Assembly: GCA_004553405.1 (NCBI GenBank)
Contig: SFLO01000081.1
Location: forward strand, 1 to 6,047
DNA length: 6,047 bases
Direction: 5' to 3'
Source of the DNA: Coriobacteriaceae bacterium
GTDB taxonomy: Bacteria; Actinomycetota; Coriobacteriia; Coriobacteriales; QAMH01
Shown here: piece by piece, positions 1-5,614 of the stretch
How positions within the stretch are numbered: position 1 is the stretch's first letter
Layout of the letters: every line of letters starts with the position of its first letter
The notes under the pieces: model-generated
Seen by the model: only the letters and a program-made list of their open reading frames with translations
The model's database searches: none
What the model was told of the DNA's origin: nothing
Translations under genes and position numbers: made by a program

Positions 1-382
1 TCACGCCGAGCTGCTGCTCGACGTTGACCATGATGTCGGTGATGTCTGCAGAGACGGTGTCTGCCGTGCGGATGATGAAGCCGTTGCCGGTGTTGGCGGA
101 GCTGGCCGTCTGCAGCGAGGAGATGGTCGTGTCGTGGCCGGTCTCCTTCGCGGCCTTGTCGAAGGCCTCCCTGACCTGGCCCTCGGTCATGTCACCGGTG
201 TTGGTGATCTGGATGGAGGTGCCGCCGGAGAACTCCGTGCCCAGGGTAACCGGGGAGCCGGTCATCGCAAAGCTCGCGATGAGGCCCACCAGCGAGAGCA
301 CGATGAGGATGCCGGAGAGGATGAAGCCCTTCTTCCAGAGCCCGACGAAGTTGAAATGGCGGTGCGGACGGAGGTTTGCCAT
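1..382 (-). CDS. secF: Protein translocase subunit SecF, N-terminal part (cut by window edge)
   Basis: SecF partners SecD in the membrane complex that uses proton motive force to help pull proteins through SecYEG. The first 127 codons are visible, starting MANLRPHRHFNF at an ATG at 382; the frame stays open to base 1. Residues about 18-40 form the first membrane helix (GFILSGILIVLSLVGLIASF), after a basic cytoplasmic segment. Residues 49-57 (TEFSGGTSI) match the conserved SecD/SecF (D/E)F(T/S)GGT signature that opens the extracytoplasmic P1 domain. The start lies 2 nt beyond the secD TAG, and its ribosome binding site is inside the secD 3' end, so secD-secF is an operon with coupled translation. 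The other membrane helices lie outside the window. Identification rests on the signature, topology and position after secD. Confidence 0.93.
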   Translation of the reverse strand, partial: MANLRPHRHFNFVGLWKKGFILSGILIVLSLVGLIASFAMTGSPVTLGTEFSGGTSIQITNTGDMTEGQVREAFDKAAKETGHDTTISSLQTASSANTGNGFIIRTADTVSADITDIMVNVEQQLGV

Positions 383-384
383 GA

Positions 385-2163
385 CTACCTCACCTCCTTG
401 GCGATGAACTCGCCCTCGTTGATCTCATCGCGCATGCCCCAGAAGCCGGGGTGCTTGGCGATCTGCTTGTCGCCCAGCATGCGGACGATGGGGCCGGCGA
501 AGAGGAACATCACCAGCAGGTCGCAGATGATGCCCAGGGCCAGGGTCAGGCCAAAGCCGCGGACGTCGCCGATGGCGACGAAGTACAGCACCAGCGCAGA
601 CACCAGGGTGACGACGTCTGCGTCGATGGAGGTGAAGATGCCCTCGCGGGCGCCGCCCTGGGCAGCCGCCTTGACGCTGCGGCCGTTGCGCACCTGCTCG
701 TGGAAGCATTCCATGATCAAGATCGACGAGTCTGCCGAAAGGCCGATGTTGACGATGATGCCGGCGATGCCGGGAAGGGTCAGGCTGAACCACCCGAAGG
801 AGGACAGCAGCGCCAGCAGGCCCATGTAGATGATGGCCATGAGGCACACGGAGAGGCCGGTGATGAAGCCCAGGCCGCCGTAGAAGAGCACCAGCCAGAC
901 CATGACGAGCGCCAGGCCGATGAGCGCGGACACGATGCCGACCCACAGGGCGTTCTGGCCCAAGGTGGGACCGACGATGCTGGACTGGTCGATGGTGAGG
1001 CTCACGGGCAGCGAGCCGGAGTTGATGATGGCCTTGAGGTCGTTGGCCTCCTGCGCCGTGTAGTTGCCGGTGATCTGCACCTGGCCGCCGGTGATGGCGC
1101 TCTGGACGGCGGGTGCGCACTCGACCTTGCCATCGAGCAGGATGGCGATCTGGCCGTTGGTGCTCACCAGCTCCGAGGTCACGGTTGCGAACTCCTTGGT
1201 GCCCTCGCTGTCGAGCGAGAGGTTGACGGCGTAGTCGGAGCTGCCCTCAGGGCGGTCGACGGTGACGTTGTTGACGTTCTCGCCGCTCATGAAGGCGGTG
1301 TACTTGACGCCCTCGTCCTTGAGATTCATGCCCTCGATGCCGCTCTTGATGAGCTGGACGATCTCGTCGTCCTCGATGGCGTCGACCCTCACGAACTCCA
1401 GCACGCCAGTGGTGGAGAGGGTGTTGATGATGGACTGGGAGTCCTCTGCGCCGGGCACCTGCACCAGGAAGGAGTTGGAGCCCTGCTGCTGCACGCTGGC
1501 AGCGCTTGCGCCGGATGCATTGACGCGAGATGTGATGACGTTTTGCGCCTCGTCCATCTGCTCTTGGGTGACGGCGCTGCCGTCAAGGGTCGAGGCGGAG
1601 AGGTTGACGCTCACGCCGCCCTGGATGTCGAGGCCCTGAGTGATCTTGTCCTGGGGCGGGTAGAGCATGATGGCGGCCGCGATGGCGATGACGCAGATGG
1701 CGATGAGCGCTGCGAGGTTGGCCTTCTTGCGCTTGGGCCTGTCTGCCTTGCGGGCCTGCTTGGATGCGCTTGCCGCAGCCAGACCGCCGCTCGCCTGGGC
1801 ACGGGCGGCCTTGGCAGCCTCCCTCTCCCTGATCTTGGCGGCAGTGGCGGCCTTCTTGGCGCTGCGCTTGCGGGCCTTCTCCATCTCACGGCGGCCCTGC
1901 TCCTTCTGCTTCTCGAGCTCTGCGGCCTTCTTAGCCTGGTAGGCGGGGTCATTTGCCTGGGCGGCCTGCTGGGCGCGGGCCTCTGCGGCGCGCTTGCGCT
2001 CGGCGGCCACGCGCTTCTCGTAGCGCTCTGCGTCCTTGGCGGCCTTGGCCTCCTGGCGATGCGCCTTCTTTGCGGCCTTCTCCTTCTGCTTGAGCATCTG
2101 GGCTCTGGCCTTTTCTCGTTGCGCCTCGGTGAGCTCCGGGGCGCCCTTCTTCTTCTCAGCCAT
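385..2163 (-). CDS. secD: Protein translocase subunit SecD with long basic N-terminal extension
   Basis: SecD is the larger subunit of the SecDF export motor. The 592-residue product has: residues 1-148, a cytoplasmic extension rich in Ala, Lys, Arg and Glu, predicted helical or coiled; about 149-168, TM1; 177-187, GLDIQGGVSVN, the SecD GLDLxGG signature; about 185-390, the extracytoplasmic P1/base domain; 398-402, GPTLG, opening the membrane domain; and five further helices at about 405-425, 430-452, 462-486, 512-532 and 536-560. Asp478 in TM4 (GLSADSSILIMECF) aligns with the conserved membrane Asp of the usual GMAVDANVLIFER motif, but the Arg after the Glu is Cys here. The ATG at 2163 is chosen because CAGGAG lies 6 nt upstream; a TTG at 2169 would abut it. 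No yajC precedes the gene. secF follows 2 nt after the stop. Confidence 0.95.
   Translation of the reverse strand: MAEKKKGAPELTEAQREKARAQMLKQKEKAAKKAHRQEAKAAKDAERYEKRVAAERKRAAEARAQQAAQANDPAYQAKKAAELEKQKEQGRREMEKARKRSAKKAATAAKIREREAAKAARAQASGGLAAASASKQARKADRPKRKKANLAALIAICVIAIAAAIMLYPPQDKITQGLDIQGGVSVNLSASTLDGSAVTQEQMDEAQNVITSRVNASGASAASVQQQGSNSFLVQVPGAEDSQSIINTLSTTGVLEFVRVDAIEDDEIVQLIKSGIEGMNLKDEGVKYTAFMSGENVNNVTVDRPEGSSDYAVNLSLDSEGTKEFATVTSELVSTNGQIAILLDGKVECAPAVQSAITGGQVQITGNYTAQEANDLKAIINSGSLPVSLTIDQSSIVGPTLGQNALWVGIVSALIGLALVMVWLVLFYGGLGFITGLSVCLMAIIYMGLLALLSSFGWFSLTLPGIAGIIVNIGLSADSSILIMECFHEQVRNGRSVKAAAQGGAREGIFTSIDADVVTLVSALVLYFVAIGDVRGFGLTLALGIICDLLVMFLFAGPIVRMLGDKQIAKHPGFWGMRDEINEGEFIAKEVR
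388..397 (-). promoter_or_regulatory. secF ribosome binding site inside secD 3' end
   Basis: Reading the minus strand, GGAGG and GAGG occur in tandem (393-397 and 388-391) upstream of the secF ATG at 382. The proximal GAGG has 5 nt spacing. Both lie before or against the secD stop codon (385-387), so ribosomes finishing secD deliver initiation to secF. This fits the equimolar SecD:SecF complex. Confidence 0.75.
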
Positions 2164-2169
2164 CAACAA

Positions 2170-2175
2170 CTCCTG
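2170..2175 (-). promoter_or_regulatory. secD ribosome binding site (decides start)
   Basis: CAGGAG on the minus strand ends 6 nt before the ATG at 2163. This spacing supports MAEKKKG as the N-terminus, rather than the in-frame TTG at 2169, which would directly touch the Shine-Dalgarno sequence. Confidence 0.8.
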
Positions 2176-2194
2176 AATCTGAGTGGCTCTCTAT

Positions 2195-2226
2195 GCTTTG
2201 CGTAGAATAATGGTATTCCGCAAAGC
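2195..2226 (-). promoter_or_regulatory. 13-bp hairpin upstream of secD
   Basis: Arms GCTTTGCG (2219-2226) and CGCAAAGC (2195-2202) are perfect 8-bp complements in minus-strand reading. Inside them GAATA (2214-2218) pairs with TATTC (2205-2209) around a CCAT loop, leaving a 2-nt TA bulge on the 3' side. The element ends about 20 nt before the secD Shine-Dalgarno. No U-run follows on the minus strand, so it does not look like an intrinsic terminator. It could be a leader stem-loop or a dyad operator. The structure is plain in the sequence; its function is inferred. Confidence 0.55.
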
Positions 2227-2243
2227 GACATACATAACCGATT

Positions 2244-2249
2244 ATTTTA
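2244..2249 (-). promoter_or_regulatory. Possible -10 element for secDF
   Basis: TAAAAT in minus-strand reading matches the TATAAT consensus at 5 of 6 positions and lies in the most AT-rich part of the gap between rnhB and secD. I found no good -35 hexamer at 16-18 bp. If used, transcription would start near 2237 and place the hairpin at 2195-2226 close to the 5' end of a leader of about 75 nt. It may equally be chance in an AT-rich stretch. The rest of the 2164-2303 gap shows only weak 5-6 bp inverted repeats and no clear terminator for rnhB. Confidence 0.25.
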
Positions 2250-2303
2250 CAGCACCTCTGCAAGGAGAGGCTTAAATCTCTCTGAGGTTTTGAGATTGTT
2301 GTC

Positions 2304-2942
2304 CTAAGAGGCGAGTATCTTGCCCAGAAAGCTCATGCGGTGCAGCGGGCAGGGGCCGTGCTCGCGCAGGGCGGCGATGTGGGCGGCAGAGCCGTAGCCC
2401 TTGTTGGAGGCAAAGCCGTACTGGGGGTACTGGGCGTCGTAGGCCTCCATGATGCGGTCGCGCGTGACCTTAGCTAGGATGCTCGCGGCGGCGATGCAGG
2501 CGGCCTTGCCATCTCCCTTGACGATGTTTCTCTCGCGCGGGTGGATGTTCATGGGGTTGCCGTCGAGCAAGACGCAGTCCGGCTCGACGCCGCAGGCCTT
2601 GAGGGCGCGGGTCATGCACACGCGCAGGGACGCGGCCATCCCGCAGGCGTCGATCTCTGCAGGCTCGATGTGGGCGACGCCGAAGGCGCTGGCCTGCTCC
2701 ATGATCTGCAGCGCGAGCTCCTCGCGGCGCTTGGGAGAAACCTTCTTGGAGTCGTCGAGCCCGACGATGACGGGCTGGGGCGGCAGCACCACGGCCGCCA
2801 CGGTGAGGGGGCCTGCCAGGGGGCCGCGGCCCACCTCGTCGACGCCGGCCACGATGCCCGGTCCGCCCTCCTCCTCCATAAAACGATAGAGCTCCAGCGT
2901 CTTGAGACGCCGGAGCTCTTCTCGCTGAGCCTTCGTAACCAC
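2304..2942 (-). CDS. rnhB: Ribonuclease HII
   Basis: RNase HII cuts RNA in RNA-DNA hybrids and removes single ribonucleotides misincorporated in DNA. With a GTG start at 2942 the product has 212 residues. Type-2 RNase H motifs are intact: AGVDEVGRGPLAGP (32-45), with catalytic Asp35 and Glu36; LDDSKKVSPKRRE (62-74); VLLDGNP (124-130), with Asp127; VKGDGK (141-146); AAASILAKVTRDRIM (151-165), with Asp162; and YGFASNKGYGS near the C-terminus. All four metal-binding carboxylates are present. The start is uncertain. GTG 2942 is 7 nt past the rplS stop and yields an N-terminal helix (REELRRLKTLELYRF) of a kind many homologues carry. ATG 2879 would give 191 residues, start next to the hairpin at 2888-2919, and still keep every catalytic motif. 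The gene follows rplS, echoing the common rplS-rnhB neighbourhood, though without lepB between them. Confidence 0.94.
   Translation of the reverse strand: MVTKAQREELRRLKTLELYRFMEEEGGPGIVAGVDEVGRGPLAGPLTVAAVVLPPQPVIVGLDDSKKVSPKRREELALQIMEQASAFGVAHIEPAEIDACGMAASLRVCMTRALKACGVEPDCVLLDGNPMNIHPRERNIVKGDGKAACIAAASILAKVTRDRIMEAYDAQYPQYGFASNKGYGSAAHIAALREHGPCPLHRMSFLGKILAS
2888..2919 (-). repeat. 15-bp hairpin at rplS-rnhB boundary, followed by TTTT
   Basis: The 15-nt arms at 2905-2919 and 2888-2902 are complementary around a 2-nt spacer (2903-2904). The only non-Watson-Crick position (2911 with 2896) is A-C on the plus strand but G-U in the minus-strand RNA, so the RNA can pair along the whole stem. 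It is followed by ATCGTTTT and then an in-frame ATG at 2879. That layout resembles an intrinsic terminator for rplS placed right before rnhB. However, the same bases also encode a plausible RNase HII N-terminal helix if translation starts at GTG 2942, in which case it would act as an attenuator or coupling structure. The pairing is seen directly; the role is inferred. Confidence 0.6.
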
Positions 2943-2962
2943 GAAGGGCCTAGAAGCCCTTC
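2943..2962 (-). repeat. 7-bp inverted repeat over the rplS stop codon
   Basis: In minus-strand reading GAAGGGC (2956-2962) and GCCCTTC (2943-2949) are perfect complements around a 6-nt loop, TTCTAG, which contains the rplS stop. The structure directly abuts the GTG proposed as the rnhB start and takes in the only purine-rich GAAGGG that could serve as its Shine-Dalgarno. It could therefore hold rnhB translation closed until ribosomes finishing rplS melt it. It may also be fortuitous, since Gly-Phe-stop coding constrains part of it. Confidence 0.45.
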
Positions 2963-3294
2963 TCGCGCAGACGGGCGGCCTTGCCGACCTTGTCGCGGAG
3001 ATAGTAGAGCTTTGCACGGCGGACAGCACCGTGGCGAAGGACCTCGATCTTCTCGATCTTGGGGGAGTGAACCGGGAAGGTGCGCTCCACGCCGATGCCG
3101 AAGGAGATCTTGCGAACAGTGAAGGTCTCGCGGTTGGAAGCACCGTGGCGGCGGATGACGTCGCCCTCGAAGACCTGGATACGCTCGCGGTTGCCTTCCT
3201 TGATTCGATAGTGAACCTTCACATGGGAGCCCACGAAGAACTCGGGGAGGTCCTCACGAATCTGCTGCTGCTCGATAGCGCGAATGATGTCCAT
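2950..3294 (-). CDS. rplS: 50S ribosomal protein L19
   Basis: L19 is a large-subunit protein located at the interface with the 30S subunit. The 114-residue product matches the family over its whole length: [19 protein letters not shown] at the N-terminus; [30 protein letters not shown] (about 22-51); the core [37 protein letters not shown]; and the basic C-terminus [21 protein letters not shown]. Length and motifs are normal for bacterial L19. The ATG at 3294 is preceded by AAGGA with 7 nt spacing. It has its own candidate promoter just after priA and is followed within 7 nt by the possible rnhB GTG. The trmD and rimM genes that often precede rplS are not upstream here; priA is. Confidence 0.98.
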   Translation of the reverse strand: MDIIRAIEQQQIREDLPEFFVGSHVKVHYRIKEGNRERIQVFEGDVIRRHGASNRETFTVRKISFGIGVERTFPVHSPKIEKIEVLRHGAVRRAKLYYLRDKVGKAARLREKGF

Positions 3295-3301
3295 TGACCA
3301 T

Positions 3302-3308
3302 TCCTTTT
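3302..3308 (-). promoter_or_regulatory. rplS ribosome binding site
   Basis: AAAAGGA in minus-strand reading, with 7 nt between its last base and the ATG at 3294, is a standard Shine-Dalgarno and confirms the L19 start. Confidence 0.75.
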
Positions 3309-3313
3309 CTACT

Positions 3314-3333
3314 CATGCGGCTCGTTTCGCATG
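3314..3333 (-). repeat. Small inverted repeat in the rplS leader
   Basis: CATGCG (3328-3333) and CGCATG (3314-3319) in minus-strand reading form a 6-bp stem with an 8-nt loop. CCGCATG also occurs twice here as a direct repeat. It sits between the candidate promoter and the Shine-Dalgarno, where ribosomal-protein leaders often carry autoregulatory structure. It is short and could be chance. Confidence 0.3.
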
Positions 3334-3370
3334 CGGCCCTGTGCCCATGGAGGAAACGACGCAAAGAGAC

Positions 3371-3399
3371 ACTGTACAGGAAACAAGCCCGCTGTTCAA
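3371..3399 (-). promoter_or_regulatory. Candidate sigma-70-type promoter for rplS-rnhB
   Basis: The minus strand carries TTGAAC (3394-3399; 4 of 6 to TTGACA) and TACAGT (3371-3376; 4 of 6 to TATAAT), separated by exactly 17 bp. The -35 box begins 5 nt after the priA stop. A start near 3364 would give an rplS leader of about 70 nt. Spacing and position are good and the hexamers are average, so rplS can probably be transcribed independently of metK-priA. Confidence 0.55.
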
Positions 3400-3403
3400 G
3401 GCC

Positions 3404-5602
3404 CTAGAGCAAGTTGCCGGGGTCGATGTCGACGCTGAGCTTGACGCCGTCATGGCGGCCCAGCTTGGCGATCACCGGACCCACCACCGCCCCGATGTCC
3501 GCCTGCGCGGGAGCCTTCACCAGGACGTGCCAGCGATAGTCGCCCTTGAGCCGGTAGAGCGCGCAGGGCGCAGGGCCCAGCAGCTTCCAGCGGCCCGCCG
3601 TGGGCTCCAAGGCAGACGACAGCGCCAGCGCGATGCGCGTTGCCAGGGTCGAGACCGGGCCCTCCTCCCTACCCCAGACCACGATGTTGCCCAGGCGCGT
3701 GAAGGGCGGGTAGCCCAGCTCGCGGCGGGCGGGCAGCTCGCAGTCGAGCAGGAGCCGGCGGTCGTGGAGGGCGGCCGCCTGGATGGCGGGGTGCTGGGGG
3801 CAGTAGGTCTGCACGAAGACGCGCCCCGGCTTGTCCCCGCGGCCGGCGCGCCCGCTCACCTGCTCCAAGAGCTGGTAGGTGCGCTCGGGCGAGCGGAAGT
3901 CCGGCAGCTTGAGGACGGTGTCTGCGTTGATCACGCCCACCACGGTCACATCTGGGAAGTCGAGCCCCTTGGCGATCATCTGAGTGCCCAGCAGCACCGC
4001 CCCCGGGGTGCTCGCAAAGCTGTCGAGCAGCTTTTCGTGCGCGCCCTTGCGCGCGGTGGTGTCTGCGTCCATGCGGATGATGGGGGTGCCGGGCGGCATC
4101 AACGCGCGCAGCTCGTCTTCCACGCGCTGGGTGCCCGCCCCGAACTTGCGCAGGTAGGGGCTGCCGCAGTTCGGGCAGCTGGCTGGCATGGGGACGCGGT
4201 GCCCGCAGTGGTGGCAGGCGAGCGCGTTGCCCACCTCGTGGTAGGTGAGCGACACCGAGCATTGGGGGCACTCCGGCACAAAGCCGCATTCGCGGCACAG
4301 GACGAAGGAGGCAAAGCCCCTCTTGTTCAGCAGCAAGACGGACTTCTCCTGCGCCTCATGGGCCTCGATCAGCGCCTGGGCCAGCGGGCGCGAGAACATC
4401 GAGCGCTGCCCGGTGCCGAACTCGCGCGCCATGTCGACCACGGTCACAGGCGGCAGGGGCTGCCCGCAGGGGCGCTCGCCCAGACCCACCCAGGCCCACC
4501 CGGGCGCGCCGGGGTGCTTGGCGCAGTGCGAGAGGGTCTCGATGCTGGGGGTTGCAGATCCCAGCACCAGGGCGGCCCCACGCAGGCGACACAGCTCGAG
4601 TGCGACGCGGCGGGCGTCGTAGCGCGGGGAGGAGTCCTGCTTGTAGGAGGCCTCGTGGGGTGCCCACCACCACGCGGGCCTGCCCGCTGCGCACCAGGTC
4701 CCACTGGTCGAAGCGCTCGCCAGCAGACAGGCGCGAGTGCAGCACGGCCACGTCCTCGCCAAAGCGCGCGCGGAAGCGGCCCACCGTCTGGGGTGTGAGG
4801 GCGATCTCTGGCACGAGCACGCAGGCGCTGTGCCCGCGCTGCAGGCAGGCCGCTATCGCCTGCAGGTAGACCTCGGTCTTGCCCGAGCCCGTGATGCCGT
4901 CGACCACCACCACGCGCTCGGCGCCGCTGGCGCCCGCACTGCCGGGCAAGCGCTCGAGCACGGCCTTGAGCGCGTTGGCCTGGCCGGCGGTGAGGGTGTC
5001 GATGGAGGGTTGCGGGCAGCTGGCCACGGCGCTCATGGCGCCCCGCAGGCGGCGGCGCTCCTCTATGCGCACGAGGCCCTTCTTCTCGAGGGCGCGGCAG
5101 GTCTGCCACGCGCCCCCCAGAGGGCGTCGAGCACCTTGCGCTGCTTGACGGCGCCCTTGGGCAGCCGCGCCGTTGCCGCTGCCGGCTGGAGGAAGACCCA
5201 GCGGTCGTCCACGGGGCCGGCTCCCGGGTGCACCAGCTCCCAGCGGCCGTCGATGCGCTTCATCTTGGGCGAGCCGCCCGGGGGGCACAGCAGCCTCACG
5301 CACTCTGAGAGCGGGGCGGCGTACTCGCGCGCCATCCACTGGGCCAGCTGGGCGGCGGGCTCGTCGAAGTAGGGGCCGGAGAGCACGCCGGCCAGGGGCT
5401 TGAGCTTGTAGCCGGCGGCATTCGGGTCTTCGCTGCGCAGGCCGATCACGTAGGCCACCACGGGGCGCGATCCGAACTCCACGCTCACGGCGCAGCCCAC
5501 CTGCACGCCCGCGAGCTCTTCTGGCACAAGGTAGTCGAAGGCCCGGTCAACAGCCCGGGCCGAAACATCGACTATGCACGAGGCGACAGTTGCCAAGCGC
5601 AC
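3404..5602 (-). pseudogene. priA: Primosomal helicase PriA, two frame-disrupting deletions
   Basis: PriA is the 3'-to-5' superfamily 2 helicase that reloads the replisome at collapsed forks. Three frame blocks add up to one protein. Block 1 (5602 to about 5119) has the 3'-DNA-binding domain (SARAVDRAFDYLVPEEL, VSVEFGSRPVVAYVIGL) and ends KQRKVLDALWG. Block 2 (about 5118-4659, another frame) runs RALEKKGLVRIE, then Walker A GITGSGKTEVYLQ (near 4865-4897), LVPEIALTPQTVGRFR and VVVGT. Block 3 (4657-3404, frame of block 1) begins HEASYKQDSSPRY, then LVLGSATPSIETL, a zinc region with four CxxC pairs, GTQMIAKGLDFPDV, QVSGRAGR and the C-terminus DIDPGNLL. Sequence is missing at both joins; the second loss includes DEE of the DEEH Walker B box. 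Within block 1's own frame a stop falls at 5063. The start is GTG 5602 or TTG 5596 (the latter 8 nt from AAGG). The gene lies 12 nt after metK. If the sequence is correct, no active helicase can be made; otherwise this is a sequencing or assembly fault. Confidence 0.9.
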
Positions 5603-5614
5603 CGCCTTATATGA

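Noticed and set aside
451..2205. Long plus-strand open frame opposite secD
   Set aside because: It is a low-complexity product rich in Gly, Ala, Leu, Asp and Val with no recognisable domain. It is the antisense shadow of a high-GC, Ala/Lys-rich gene whose own strand encodes a clear SecD.
2243..2303. Intrinsic terminator after rnhB
   Set aside because: Only 5-6 bp stems with short or large loops (for example AATCTC/GAGATT and CCTCT/AGAGG) are present and no U-run follows them, so the support is too weak to call.
2943..3143. N-terminal extension of the rnhB frame to 3143
   Set aside because: That stretch overlaps rplS in another frame on the same strand and reads as Ser/Arg/Pro-rich noise, with no RNase HII similarity before about position 2942.
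3284..4798. Plus-strand open frame of 504 codons opposite priA
   Set aside because: The opposite strand encodes unmistakable PriA helicase motifs. The plus-strand product is Arg/Gly/Ala/His-rich noise, and long spurious frames are expected at this GC content.
4356..5339. Programmed ribosomal frameshifting in priA
   Set aside because: Two shifts are needed, no canonical slippery heptamer with a downstream structure is evident, and conserved residues including the Walker B acids are absent at the second join. Deletion or sequence error explains this better.
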